The position numbers were made by a program, and so were the translations under genes. Below the pieces are notes generated by a model. That model did no database searches. It saw nothing but the letters and a program-made list of their open reading frames with translations, and was not told the DNA's origin. Shown here one piece after another: positions 20,055-29,096 of a DNA stretch of 64,000 bases. Source of the stretch: Burkholderia plantarii (GTDB lineage Bacteria; Pseudomonadota; Gammaproteobacteria; Burkholderiales; Burkholderiaceae); the NCBI RefSeq assembly GCF_001411805.1, contig NZ_CP007213.1:248001-312000 (forward strand), written 5' to 3'. The stretch's first letter is position 1, and every line of letters begins with the position of its first letter.

Positions 20055-20795
20055 TTAGAAGTCTTGCCGCGTGGGCCGCAACACGATCTCGTTAATGTCG
20101 ACGTCGTCGGGCTGCTTGATCGCAAAAGCAATCGCACGTGCCACCGACTCGGTCGGAATTGCGAGCTTATAGAAGTCGAGCACGGTGTCCTTTGCGGTTC
20201 CGGACGTGCTGTGCTTCAGTTCACTTTCGACCGCACCGGGCTCGATCGAGGTGACTCGAACCGACCCGCCGACTTCCTGCCGAAGCCCTTCCGAGATCGC
20301 TCGCACAGCGAACTTGGTTCCCGAATACACCGTGCCGCCGGGTGCAAAGACCTTGATGCCGGCGACCGAACTCAGGTTGATGATGTGTCCGCCACCTTGC
20401 GCGGCGAAGCGCGGCAGCACGGCCGCAATGCCATACAGCGTGCCCTTGATGTTCACGTCGATCATCGCATCCCACTCGTCGGTGTTCACCTCGATCATTG
20501 GGCGAATGGGCATCAATCCCGCATTGTTCACGAGAACGTCGATTCGCCCAAAGTCAGCAACGGTGGCAGCGACCACGGCTTCAACCTCCGCTTTCGCGGT
20601 GACGTCCAGTGCATACGACCGCGCCGAGCCGCCGGACGAGACGATGCCGGCGACAAGCTGTTCGAGTCGATCTTTGCGGCGCGCCGCCACCGCGACTCGC
20701 GCACCGCGATCCGCGAGGTAGCGCGCTGTGACCGCACCGATGCCGCTGCTGGCGCCGGTGATGAGTACCACCTTGTTTTCAATATTGCTGTTCAT
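20055..20795 (-). CDS. Short-chain dehydrogenase/reductase
   Basis: 246 residues with the classical SDR layout: GASSGIG near residue 15 for NAD(P) binding, NNAG near 90, catalytic Ser in NLSSVAG, and YSGTK as the YxxxK pair. An Arg-rich VAARRKDRL segment after the second strand favours NADP. It is the last gene of a three-gene unit and its ATG overlaps the stop of the Old Yellow Enzyme gene by four bases, so both are made together. The substrate is unknown; with OYE and a DJ-1-type protein, a role in reducing reactive carbonyl compounds is inferred. Its 3' end is within 25 bp of the IS5-type remnant but looks intact. Confidence 0.9.
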   Translation of the reverse strand: MNSNIENKVVLITGASSGIGAVTARYLADRGARVAVAARRKDRLEQLVAGIVSSGGSARSYALDVTAKAEVEAVVAATVADFGRIDVLVNNAGLMPIRPMIEVNTDEWDAMIDVNIKGTLYGIAAVLPRFAAQGGGHIINLSSVAGIKVFAPGGTVYSGTKFAVRAISEGLRQEVGGSVRVTSIEPGAVESELKHSTSGTAKDTVLDFYKLAIPTESVARAIAFAIKQPDDVDINEIVLRPTRQDF

Positions 20796-21955
20796 ACAGT
20801 GACCTCATCCGTTTGATTGTGAATGGTCGCAGTCGCGGCATATCTCGGATAGTCGGTGAAGCCGCGTTCCGCGCCGCCGTACAGGCTCGCGCTATCCAAC
20901 GGGTTCAGTGGCCATCCGTTCGCAATGCGATCCGGCAGATCGGGATTCGCAATGAAGGGGCGGCCGAAAGCGATAAGGTCGGCCAGTCCGGACTCGACAA
21001 GCCGCGCCCCGCGTTCTGCGGTATATCGGCCCGCGTAAAGAATCCGTCCGCTGAAAGCCGCGCGGACGTCGCGGCGGAAGTCGTCCGGCAAGTCCGGCGC
21101 GTTATCCCAGTCGGCTTCAGCAATCGACAGGTACGCAACACCTTCGGCCTCAAGAATCTTGATAGCCTCCAGATACGTGCGATGCGGGTCCTCTTCGACC
21201 AGCCCGATATAAACCCGGTCCTGATCCGTACCGGTGAACAGAGGCGTGAACCGCACGCCAAGGCGACCCGGCCCGACGACTTCCATGACTGCATGCACGA
21301 CTTCGCGCAGGAACCGCAGGCGATTGCTCAGCGAGCCGCCATATTCGTCGGCACGATGGTTCGAGTGTGCGGAAATGAACTGATTGATGAGATACCCGTT
21401 GGCCGCATGGATCTCGACGCCATCGAAGCCGGCTTCGAGCGCATTCCTCGCGGCCTGCGCATACAGGGCGACAAGCTCCCTGATTTCCGCCACGCGAAGT
21501 TCTCTTGGAACTGACGGTTCGATCAGGGTACCCGTATCGGGGCCAGTGGCGATGAACGCCTTGACCTTTTCGGCGCGAATCGCGGAAGGCGCAACTGGCA
21601 GGTCGCCGCCCGGTTGAAGCTCGGTGTGTGACACACGTCCAACATGCCACAGTTGCGCAAACATCACGCCGCCCGCTGCGTGCACGGCGTCGGTGACCTT
21701 GCGCCATCCCGCAATCTGCGCGCTACTGTGAATCCCTGGAGTCCATGCATAACCCTGCCCTCGGGGTTCGATCTGCGTCCCCTCGCTGACAATAAGACCT
21801 GCGCCGGCGCGCTGGCTGTAGTAGGCCGCCATCAGGTCGGTGGCAACATCGCCATCGCGGGCACTACGCTGTCGGGTGAGTGGCGGCAGGACGATGCGGT
21901 TTTTCAGCATATATTCGCCCAGCGGCACGGGTTCAAACAGTTTTTGGTGGTACAT
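20792..21955 (-). CDS. Old Yellow Enzyme family FMN-dependent ene-reductase (NemA-like)
   Basis: 387 residues from the ATG at 21955, chosen for the GAGG site seven bases upstream; an in-frame extension of 40 residues has no such signal. The sequence opens with LFEPVPLGEYMLKNRIVLPP and has the FMN and substrate-site segments HAANGYLINQF and DEYGGSLSNRLRF, with a C-terminal GRPFIANPDLP for phosphate binding. OYE enzymes use NADPH to reduce activated double bonds such as N-ethylmaleimide, nitro compounds and unsaturated aldehydes or ketones. It is co-transcribed with the DJ-1-type gene upstream and the SDR downstream. Since the adjacent cluster is predicted to make an alpha,beta-unsaturated amide, a link is conceivable, but the IS debris between argues for independent origin. 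Confidence 0.93.
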   Translation of the reverse strand: MYHQKLFEPVPLGEYMLKNRIVLPPLTRQRSARDGDVATDLMAAYYSQRAGAGLIVSEGTQIEPRGQGYAWTPGIHSSAQIAGWRKVTDAVHAAGGVMFAQLWHVGRVSHTELQPGGDLPVAPSAIRAEKVKAFIATGPDTGTLIEPSVPRELRVAEIRELVALYAQAARNALEAGFDGVEIHAANGYLINQFISAHSNHRADEYGGSLSNRLRFLREVVHAVMEVVGPGRLGVRFTPLFTGTDQDRVYIGLVEEDPHRTYLEAIKILEAEGVAYLSIAEADWDNAPDLPDDFRRDVRAAFSGRILYAGRYTAERGARLVESGLADLIAFGRPFIANPDLPDRIANGWPLNPLDSASLYGGAERGFTDYPRYAATATIHNQTDEVTV

Positions 21956-22084
21956 CGTAGACCTCGTTACGTGAATGTTTCCGGGCGGCTGGGTCCCCAC
22001 CGTTGCGCCGCGCGCTCCTCGCACAAGCGCAGAGGCAGGACCCAGACCACGGTCATCGAATAAGGCGTTTGCCATTGCGCGCGC

Positions 22085-22777
22085 TTACACCTTCGCGCCC
22101 AGCGCGGGATGCTTGAGCAGGCGGGCGGCGGCAGGACCGGACGAAGCGGGGTTCTGGCCGGTGATCAGCAAGCCATCGACAACGACGTACGGTGCCCAGT
22201 CTTCCAGCTTCGAATAGCTGCCGCCATTGGCCTTCAACATGTCTTCGACGAGGAACGGTACGACGTCGGTCAGCCCGACAGCGTCTTCCTCTGAGTTGGT
22301 GAACCCGGTGACCTTCTTGCCCTCGACGAGCGGCCGCCCTTCCGCGGTGACCGTGTGCCGCAGAACGCCAGGCGCGTGGCAAACCAGCGCTGTCGGCTTG
22401 CCAGCAGCGATGAACGATTGGATCAACTGGATCGACGTCGCGTCCTCGGCCAGGTCCCACATCGGACCGTGGCCCCCGGGATAGAAGACGGCGTCGAAGT
22501 CGTCGGTCGAAACGCTGTCGAGGCGAACCGTGCTCGACAGTTCAGCCATGGCCTGTGCATCGCGCTCGAAGCGGCGTGTGAGATCCGTCTGGTTCGCCGG
22601 TTCATTGCTTTTCGGATCGAGCGGCGGCTGGCCGCCTTTGGGCGACGCCAGAACGATGTTGGCGCCCGCGTCCTTGAAGGTGTAGTAAGGCGCGGCAAGC
22701 TCTTCAAGCCAGAAGCCGGTCTTGCGGCCGGTGTTGCCGAGTTGATCGTGCGAAGTGAGAACCATCAGTACGTTCAT
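22085..22777 (-). CDS. DJ-1/PfpI family protein (Hsp31/glyoxalase III-like)
   Basis: 230 residues from the ATG at 22777 (GGAG upstream). The nucleophile elbow ALVCHAPGVL supplies the conserved Cys, YPGGHGPMWDL carries the glycine-rich loop, and an acidic residue near the N terminus (GFWLEE) matches the Glu that pairs with the Cys. Members of this family act as chaperones, glyoxalases or deglycases that handle methylglyoxal and similar electrophiles. It leads the operon with the OYE and SDR genes, a grouping often induced by electrophile stress. No regulator gene is beside it; the upstream region holds only an SDR relic. Confidence 0.9.
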   Translation of the reverse strand: MNVLMVLTSHDQLGNTGRKTGFWLEELAAPYYTFKDAGANIVLASPKGGQPPLDPKSNEPANQTDLTRRFERDAQAMAELSSTVRLDSVSTDDFDAVFYPGGHGPMWDLAEDATSIQLIQSFIAAGKPTALVCHAPGVLRHTVTAEGRPLVEGKKVTGFTNSEEDAVGLTDVVPFLVEDMLKANGGSYSKLEDWAPYVVVDGLLITGQNPASSGPAAARLLKHPALGAKV

Positions 22778-23100
22778 GTCTTTCTCCGTAGGGTTGACGT
22801 ATCGTCTAAAGCCAATGCAGCAGATGCGGCGATCCATTTGCAGCCTTGTTGCTGCGAGAACCGGAGCCAGTAACGCTGCAGTGGTTGTAGATTACGAAAC
22901 GAGAACGAGGCTAGGAAGGCGTCTTGTGATCCTATGAGTGCGAGTCACATGTGCCAGCGCAGACGCTACATCCGCGCCCTCGCAGAAGCATGCCGATCTC
23001 CTCATTGACGTCAAACGGTCAGGCAAAACGAAAAGAAGCACGAGATAAAATGCGCCGGCGCGCAGATGTGTGAACGCGGTGAAGCGAAACGCGCAGTCAG

Positions 23101-23394
23101 CAGCTGGCGCACCCCGATGACCCGTCTGACCAGTTCTATGGCGTTAACATTCGCGGCTGCAACAGCTCCAAGTCGACCCTCAAAGCTGTCGTGCTCGCTT
23201 TTGCAAAGGAGCTCGCGCCACTCAGCATTAAGGTCGATGCGGTCGATCCAGGCAACACCGCCACCGATTCCAATAATCACTCGGGTTACCGCACGGTGGA
23301 ACAGGCGGCCGCAGGCATGGTGTGGCTTGCGACCGAGCACTCCGCCGGTCAGTCGGGACGCTCTGACTTCGAACAGAATCAGGTCGCTTCGTGA
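23101..23394 (+). pseudogene. Relic of an SDR gene, C-terminal portion
   Basis: A frame from about 23101 encodes DPSDQFYGVNI, a degraded active-site region (CNSSKSTLKAVVLAFAKE, where the catalytic Tyr is replaced by Cys), then the characteristic SDR tail segments IKVDAVDPGNTATD and VEQAAAGMVWLATEHSAGQ and a natural stop at 23394. The Rossmann N terminus is absent and no start or ribosome site is present. It is a decayed fragment of a carbonyl-reductase-like SDR and not part of the operon opposite. Confidence 0.8.
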
Positions 23395-23790
23395 CAGGTT
23401 CTCTGCACGTCCGCTTGGCGCCTTCGCCCAACATCAGCGCCGCAGTGATCAGCAGGACTCAAGAGCACACTTGGATCGGGGATGGTCCTGGAGTTGAGAG
23501 CCGTTCCCCTCGGGGCGGGGCAAGTGCGCTAGCACTCGAAGACCAATCTCTAACCGAGCGGATCACGGCTGCGCGGAGCTTTGCAGACCGGCACGGATGC
23601 GACGATGAGGGCAACACCAATGGAAGTAAGTGCGGCAAGCATGCCTGGATTTTTCCGGGGAACGGCGCCGACCCTAACGGGTCGGTCCTTACTTAGACAC
23701 GGTGCGCTCGCATGCAGCGGCCCAGTGCCTCGCAGTCTGCCGTCGACGTATGAAGCGAGGCACGCTTACTTACGCTACGTGATTGCCGAT
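23395..23790. other. Intergenic stretch without recognisable gene
   Basis: About 400 bp between the SDR relic and the cytochrome b561 gene. Short open frames exist on both strands, but none has a ribosome site, family motif or the third-position GC bias of neighbouring genes. It probably holds decayed sequence and the 3' flank of the cytochrome gene. No convincing terminator hairpin was seen. Confidence 0.5.
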
Positions 23791-24342
23791 TCAGCGTTCC
23801 GTGGACTTGTCGCTCCACGGCGCCATGGCTTCGAACACGCCGTCGCGTCTCACCAGCGCGTGCAGCAACGCCGCCGCGAGATGCACCACGATCAGCGCGA
23901 AGAAACACAGCGCAAGAATTTCGTGCGCATTCCACAAAAGCGAGTGCAGGCTATTGCTGTGCGGCAGGATGGACGGCAAACGCACACCGAACACGATGAC
24001 CGGATAATCAGCCGCGGACAGCATGCCCCAGCCGATCAGCGGCAAGCCAATCATCAGCAGATAGAACGCGAGATGCGACAGGCGCGCGGCGAGTTTCATC
24101 GGCTCGGGCATCGAAGCAGGCAATGGAGGTGCGCCCTTAACGAGTCTCACGACGAGACGTATCAGCGCAAGCACGAGAATCGTGATGCCCAGCGGCTTGT
24201 GAATCGATACGAGCGTCAGATAGTCCGGCCTCACCGTGGACACCATGCCCACGCCAATGAAGAGCATGGCCAGAATGCAGACGGCCATGAGCCAGTGCAG
24301 CGCGTGCTGCAGCGGAGAGAAGCGGTCGTGATCTGGCGTCAT
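23791..24342 (-). CDS. Cytochrome b561 family membrane protein
   Basis: 183 residues with four membrane segments (about residues 14-34, 48-66, 88-108 and 142-162). Haem-ligand histidines are placed as in the family: HALHW at the start of helix 1, SIHKPLG before helix 2 and NAHE in the last helix region. Such proteins carry electrons from quinol to periplasmic partners. The start overlaps the stop of the catalase-fold gene by four bases, so the cytochrome is probably the electron donor or membrane partner of that protein. This pairing recurs in proteobacteria. Confidence 0.9.
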   Translation of the reverse strand: MTPDHDRFSPLQHALHWLMAVCILAMLFIGVGMVSTVRPDYLTLVSIHKPLGITILVLALIRLVVRLVKGAPPLPASMPEPMKLAARLSHLAFYLLMIGLPLIGWGMLSAADYPVIVFGVRLPSILPHSNSLHSLLWNAHEILALCFFALIVVHLAAALLHALVRRDGVFEAMAPWSDKSTER

Positions 24343-25400
24343 GGCGTGGCTCCTTCCACGGGATGGTGCGGATAATCTTTGTCCTCGGCGGTTCGTCGGT
24401 TGAAGGACACCGAATATGCAGCCGAACGCGCAGCCGGGAACGGATCGTCCGAAACATGCATGCCACGCGGCAGCACGGTCGGATCGAAGTTAACGTCTCG
24501 ACATGGCCCGTTTGGCTCGGGTTCGATCGCGTTCACTACGAGCATGCCCGTGTCCACCTTGCGGCGATCCTCTGGCCACGCCTTGCTCGGATCCGCGGTA
24601 GGGTCGCCGGGATTCGCGACGGTGACAATCAGCCGCCAGCGTTGCGGTCCGCTTTGGACACGCTGCGTGACGTCCTGATCGAGGAAATCAGCGCCACGCT
24701 GTTTCAGCGCGTCAGGTGTAACGGCTACGGGCTTATCGACCGGCACGTACGACCAGCGCACGGTCGAATCCTGGCCCGACGCATTCGTGAAGACGAAGCT
24801 GTTCAGACTGTTGTACGGATCTTGTGTAAAGGAGCCCGTCCATGGGGCACTGCCCGCCCACTGAACGAACGCGCCTAACTCCGGATGCGCGGCAGCGAAT
24901 TTCTTCATTGCGTCCCGGTCCGTCTTGTTCGCTGACGCCTCCAGCAGGCCATAAAACGCCCGTGGCGTCGCAACTGGAAACACCGGCGCGTCGATCATTG
25001 CAGAGCGCCATTCGCTGCCGTCCGGCGCAGCGATGCGCAAGCCCATGCCGCGGACGCGCACGGTAGCGTCAGGCGCATTGGGATCGGCTGTCGCAAGGTT
25101 GAAGCGGCCGACGACAGGATACGAACCCTGCGCGAACATCGGCGCTGAAGAGAGTGCGGCACCCTTCCCGTTCGATTCGAATGTACCCGTGAAGCAGATG
25201 CCTTTGGCATGGTTGCGACGGAAGCCGAGTGCCGGGCCTCCAGGTGGCGCGAGTCCGTTAACGAGCTTCGTCGGCGTGAGCCGAGCGGGCGTGAGCCAGC
25301 CCGCCGTATAGGCGAACGCCGCAACAAGCGCGACCACGACGACTGCGATAAGAACCAGAGAACGTGCTGCGGAGGTATGGGAAGTCTGTCTGCCGGCCAT
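24339..25400 (-). CDS. Membrane-anchored catalase-fold peroxidase (SrpA-like)
   Basis: 353 residues from the ATG at 25400, which has GGGAGAGA five bases upstream; an alternative ATG 12 codons earlier lacks this. An N-terminal anchor helix (LVLIAVVVVALVAAFAYTAGWL) puts the rest in the periplasm. The catalase-fold core shows GICFTGTF, VRGMGLRI, the PFPVATP-type segment and RWSYVP. It is much shorter than monofunctional catalases (about 480-750 residues), typical of the catalase-related peroxidase family. Co-translated with cytochrome b561, it probably detoxifies peroxides or organic hydroperoxides with electrons from the quinone pool; substrate and donor are inferred. Confidence 0.88.
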   Translation of the reverse strand: MAGRQTSHTSAARSLVLIAVVVVALVAAFAYTAGWLTPARLTPTKLVNGLAPPGGPALGFRRNHAKGICFTGTFESNGKGAALSSAPMFAQGSYPVVGRFNLATADPNAPDATVRVRGMGLRIAAPDGSEWRSAMIDAPVFPVATPRAFYGLLEASANKTDRDAMKKFAAAHPELGAFVQWAGSAPWTGSFTQDPYNSLNSFVFTNASGQDSTVRWSYVPVDKPVAVTPDALKQRGADFLDQDVTQRVQSGPQRWRLIVTVANPGDPTADPSKAWPEDRRKVDTGMLVVNAIEPEPNGPCRDVNFDPTVLPRGMHVSDDPFPAARSAAYSVSFNRRTAEDKDYPHHPVEGATP

Positions 25401-25529
25401 CGATCTCTCCCGATCAGCGATTGAGTTAATAGACATACTGTAGCGCGGCGGCAAGTGTGCCACCGATCGTCTGAACCTGCAGATTCGGTGCCGTTTGGCT
25501 ACTGCCTGCATGTTCAACGCGTACCGTGG

Positions 25530-26337
25530 ACCAGGGCCGAAGCCGCGCTCGCCGGCATCGACGCTCAGGTGCATCCGATGGACCTGCTCGACCCGGCCTC
25601 GATCGACGCGTTCGCCGCGTCGCTCGCGGCCCGCGTGCCGGCGCTGCATATGCTCGTCAACAGCGCCGGCATCATGGCCGTGCCCGAATGCACGCTCGAC
25701 GCGCGAGGCCATGAACTGCAGTTCGCCACCAACCATCTCGGCCACTTCCAGCTGACCACGCGACTGCTGCCGCTGCTGCGCGCGGCGCGCGGCGGGCGGC
25801 GCGCGCGTGGTATCGGTGTCGTCGCTCGGCCACCGCTATTCGGACGTGTGGCTCGACGATCCGAACTTCGCGCGGCGCGACTATCACCCGTACACGGCCT
25901 ACGGCCAGTCGAAGACGGCCAACATCCTGTTCGCGGTGGCGCTCGACCGCCGCGAGCAGATGCACGGCGTGCGCGCGTTCTCGCTGCATCCGGGCGCGAT
26001 CGTGGAAACCGGGCTCGGCAAGCACGTCACGCGCGAGCAGCTGATCGAGGCCGGCGTGCTCGACGTCGACGGCAAGCCGGTACGCGATCCATCGCGGCAG
26101 TTGAAGACGGTCGAGCAGGGCGCGGCCACCCAGGTCTGGTGCGCGACGAGCCCGCGGCTCGACGGCCTGGGCGGCCTCTATTGCGAGAACGTGGATGTCG
26201 CGCCGCTGCGCGTCGAGCCGCCGGCCGGCATCGTGATGGCCGACGCGCTGCGTCTGACGGGCGTGGCGCCCTACGCGGTGGACGCGGAGCGGGCGGAGGC
26301 GCTGTGGACGCTGAGCGAGGCCATGTTGCGTGGGTGA
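25530..26337 (+). pseudogene. SDR (retinol-dehydrogenase-like) gene, 5'-truncated and frameshifted
   Basis: Two frames together encode one SDR. The first (to about 25790) gives AGIDAQVHPMDLLDPASIDAF, VNSAGIM and FATNHLGHFQLTTRLLPLLRAA; the second (from about 25805) gives VVSVSSLGHRYSDV, the active-site YGQSKTAN and a complete C terminus ending at 26337. The shift lies in a GC-rich run near 25785-25805 (GGCGGGCGGCG). The N-terminal cofactor loop is missing altogether: the sequence before AGIDAQ is unrelated. The gene was therefore cut at its 5' end, probably when the 18.2-25.5 kb segment arrived, and is dead. Confidence 0.82.
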
Positions 26338-26364
26338 TGGCGGATTGCGCGGCGCGCGAATCCT

Positions 26365-26700
26365 CGGGTGATTCCCGGGAGCGAATTCCCGGGCGACTCG
26401 CGGACGGACTTCAGGGCGATTCCCGAGCACACTTCGGGACCGACTCCCGAGCGGATTTCCGGACGAACTTCCGAGCGAATTCCGAGCGAATCCCGAGCGA
26501 ATCCCGAGCGAATCCCGAGTGAATCCCGAGTGAATCCCGAGCGAATCCCGAGTGAATCCCGAGTGAATCCCGAGTGAATCCCGAGTGAATCCCCGGGCGG
26601 ATGCCCGGCGAAAATCCGGGCGATTTCGGAGCGATTTCGGGGCGATCCTCGGGCCAACTCCCGGGAGAATGCCCGAGCGAATTCCCGCGCGAGCTTCCAG
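26365..26700. repeat. 11-bp tandem repeat array (unit near CGAATCCCGAG) with decayed flanks
   Basis: Between about 26464 and 26592 the unit CGAATCCCGAG or TGAATCCCGAG is repeated roughly eleven to twelve times head to tail. On both sides, to about 26365 and 26700, more diverged copies (CGGACTTC, GGGCGATTCC and similar) continue the pattern. It lies between the convergent 3' ends of the SDR pseudogene and the transporter. Because 11 is not a multiple of 3, all frames read a periodic peptide, which explains open frames there; none has a start signal. Confidence 0.9.
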
Positions 26701-26753
26701 GCAACGCCCCGACCGCCGGCGTCGCCCACACCATAACGCCGGCGCCCTTTACT

Positions 26754-28160
26754 TCACCGCGACCGCGCACCCGCCGCCGGTCCCGCCGCGGCATCCTGCC
26801 GGTTCGCGCGGTGCCGCGCCGTGCCGCTGCCCGCGCGCGGCCCGCCCAGCTCGTGCAGCGGCGTGCGGTAGGTTTCGCGCGCGGTCCACGCCGAGAGCGC
26901 GGCCAGCGCCGTGATCGCGAGCGTGACGGTGCCGATCAGAAGCGGGATGTGCTGCGTGCCCGGCGGCGCGATCGCCGCGAACAGCGAGGGCAGCAGCGCG
27001 GTGAGCGCCATGCCGATGTTCTGCCCGATCGACATCGCCGAGACGCGCGTGCGGGTGGGGAACAGCTCCGGCATGAAGCTCGGGAACACGGCGTTGAAGC
27101 CCTGGTAGATCACCCCCCACATCAGCACCGAGGTGACGATCGCCACCGGCGCGTCCTTCACGCTGATCGCGTAGAGATAGACGTAGGACAGCAGCCCCGC
27201 GCCGAGCGAGCCGACCACCACCGGGATGCGTCGTCCGATCCGGTCCGACAGCCGGCCGACATACGGGATCACGATCACGGCCACGATGTTGCCGATCAGC
27301 GGGATCGCCAGATAGGTGTTCGGATGGAAGCCGATGCCATACGAAGGCTGCACCGCGTAGGCCGCGCCGAAGATGGTGGCGACCATCGCGATCACGGCGG
27401 CGGTGGCCATCACGGCGATGCGGATCATGTCGCGCCAGCTCTCGCGCAGCGCGATGGTGACGGGCGAGGCGGGGATCGCGCCGTTGGCGTCCTCGTTCAC
27501 GAACGCGGCCGATTCCGACACGTTGCGGCGGATCACGACGCCGGCCACCAGCACCAGCGCGCTGAGCAGGAACGGGATGCGCCAGCCCCAGGCCACCAGC
27601 GACGCGGTCGGCATCCAGTAGGCGAGCGGCATGAAGATCGCCGCCGCGAAGATCTGGCCGGCCTGCGTGCCCTGCAGCGCGAAGCTCGCGTAGTAGCCGC
27701 GCCGGCCGGGCGGTGCCTGTTCGAGGATCATCGAGCTGGCGCCCGAGATCTCGCCGGCCACCGCGAAGCCCTGGATCAGCCGCAGCAGCACCAGCAGGAT
27801 CGGCGCGAGGATGCCGATCTGGTGGTAGGTGGGCAGCAGGCCCACCGCGAACGTCGAGCCGCCCATCAGGAACATGCAGAGCAGCAGCAGGTGCTTGCGG
27901 CCGTGCGTGTCGCCGCGCCGGCCCAGCAGGAAGCCGCCGATCGGGCGCGCCACGTAGCCCACCCCGTAGGTGGCGAGCGACGCCACGATCGCGAGCTTCG
28001 GGTTGCCGGCCGGGAAAAACAGCTGCGGGAACACCATCGCCGCGGCCTGCGCGTAGATGAAGAAATCGTAGTATTCGAGCGCCGAGCCGATCCAGCCGCT
28101 GGCGGTGGCGCGCCGCGTCTGCTGCGCGCTCGGGGTGGGGGTTGCCTGTCCGTCGTTCAT
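26754..28160 (-). CDS. MFS transporter, metabolite:H+ symporter (MHS, ShiA-like) family
   Basis: 468 residues from the ATG at 28160 (AGGAG eight bases upstream). Twelve predicted membrane segments; family marks include GSALEYYDFFIY in helix 1, RPIGGFLLGRRGDTHGRK in the 2-3 loop, RLIQGFAVAGEISG in helix 4 and the second-half repeat GRLSDRIGRR. MHS carriers import carboxylates or betaines with protons; ShiA takes up shikimate. Its position downstream of a shikimate-dehydrogenase-like gene, opposite an IclR regulator, supports a shikimate- or quinate-type substrate. The C-terminal 30 residues are rich in Arg, Ala and Gly and not conserved. Confidence 0.9.
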   Translation of the reverse strand: MNDGQATPTPSAQQTRRATASGWIGSALEYYDFFIYAQAAAMVFPQLFFPAGNPKLAIVASLATYGVGYVARPIGGFLLGRRGDTHGRKHLLLLCMFLMGGSTFAVGLLPTYHQIGILAPILLVLLRLIQGFAVAGEISGASSMILEQAPPGRRGYYASFALQGTQAGQIFAAAIFMPLAYWMPTASLVAWGWRIPFLLSALVLVAGVVIRRNVSESAAFVNEDANGAIPASPVTIALRESWRDMIRIAVMATAAVIAMVATIFGAAYAVQPSYGIGFHPNTYLAIPLIGNIVAVIVIPYVGRLSDRIGRRIPVVVGSLGAGLLSYVYLYAISVKDAPVAIVTSVLMWGVIYQGFNAVFPSFMPELFPTRTRVSAMSIGQNIGMALTALLPSLFAAIAPPGTQHIPLLIGTVTLAITALAALSAWTARETYRTPLHELGGPRAGSGTARHRANRQDAAAGPAAGARSR

Positions 28161-28286
28161 CGATCGGGTCTCCTGAATAATATTGGAATGCCGTCCTCGC
28201 GGACGGGAACTGCCGCGCAGCGGTCCGGCCGCTGCGTCGATGCCGGTCTCCTGCACTTCTCGCTGCTCGCTTCGCGCGCGCCGTGC

Positions 28287-29096
28287 CTACACCTCCAGCG
28301 GCGTGACGTTCATGAACGCGCCCAGATTGCCGAACTGCGCTAACGCCATCTCGGCGCCGGTCTGGATCCGGCAGCCGGCGCTGCGCGCCAGTTCGAGGAA
28401 GCGCGTGACCTCGGGTGCCGTCACCACGTCGGCCGCGAGCGTGCCGCCGCGCAGCGTCGCGAGCATCGCCTCGGGCAGCGGCAGCGCGGCGTAGCCGGCC
28501 ATGCCGGCCGGGCTCGCGTTGACCACCAGGTCGAACGGCGCGAGCGTGTCGAAATGCGGGTCGATCGCGGTGGCCGGGTAGCGCCGCGCCAGCAGCTCGC
28601 GCAGCCGCGCGGCGCGCGTGGCGTCGAGATCGGTGACGGTCAGCGCCGCGGCGCCCTGCTCGCAGAGCGCCCAGGCGATCGCGCTGCCCACGCCGCCCGC
28701 GCCCACTACCAGTGCGCGCGCGCCGGCGGCCGCGAAGCCGTGCTGGCGCGCCGCGTTCAGGAAGCCGTCGCCGTCGACGATGTCGCCCACCAGCCGGCCG
28801 TCGTGCTCGCGGCGGATCACGTTCACGCAGGCCAGCGCCTCGGCGCGTTCGCTGAGCGCGTCGAGCCGCGCGGCCATGCGCTGCTTGTAGGGCACCGTGA
28901 CGACGCAGCCGCGCAGGTTGCGCCACGCGCGCAGCGCGTCGACGAACGGTTCCAGCGAATCGCCGTCGAGGTCGATCGGAATCATCGACGCGTCGCGGCC
29001 CTGGCGCTCGAACCAGTCGTTGAAGTTCTGCGGCGATTTCACCTGCGCGATGGGGGAGCCGACGATGGCCACCAGTTCGGTCGTACCGCGAATCAT
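28287..29096 (-). CDS. Shikimate dehydrogenase-like (AroE family) oxidoreductase
   Basis: 269 residues. The N-terminal substrate domain shows VGSPIAQVKSPQNFN and the catalytic-Lys motif VTVPYKQ; the NAD(P) domain shows VVGAGGVGSAIAWAL, followed by the VNASPAGM loop. After the second strand, TDLDATR has an Asp where NADP-specific AroE has a basic residue, suggesting NAD use and hence a catabolic quinate/shikimate dehydrogenase. It precedes the MHS transporter with a 126-bp gap and diverges from the IclR gene, a typical catabolic arrangement. A biosynthetic aroE is expected elsewhere in the genome. Confidence 0.88.
   Translation of the reverse strand: MIRGTTELVAIVGSPIAQVKSPQNFNDWFERQGRDASMIPIDLDGDSLEPFVDALRAWRNLRGCVVTVPYKQRMAARLDALSERAEALACVNVIRREHDGRLVGDIVDGDGFLNAARQHGFAAAGARALVVGAGGVGSAIAWALCEQGAAALTVTDLDATRAARLRELLARRYPATAIDPHFDTLAPFDLVVNASPAGMAGYAALPLPEAMLATLRGGTLAADVVTAPEVTRFLELARSAGCRIQTGAEMALAQFGNLGAFMNVTPLEV

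Noticed and set aside
19710..20816. A 368-codon plus-strand frame starting in the IS5-family remnant
   Set aside because: Only its first third is transposase; the rest is antisense to the intact SDR gene. It is a read-through artefact of a truncated transposase.
23581..24375. A 264-codon plus-strand frame opposite cytochrome b561
   Set aside because: Antisense to the haem-ligand-bearing gene and rich in His/Arg/Gln, as expected for a shadow.
24339..25745. Longer start of the catalase-fold gene at 25745
   Set aside because: The extra residues are antisense to the SDR pseudogene and show no conservation; GGGAGAGA before 25400 and the anchor helix right after it support the shorter protein.
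26368..26794. Open frames across the 11-bp repeat encoding repeated SGFTRDSLGIH-like peptide
   Set aside because: Any frame through an 11-bp repeat stays open by periodicity; no start site, and the length is set by the repeat.
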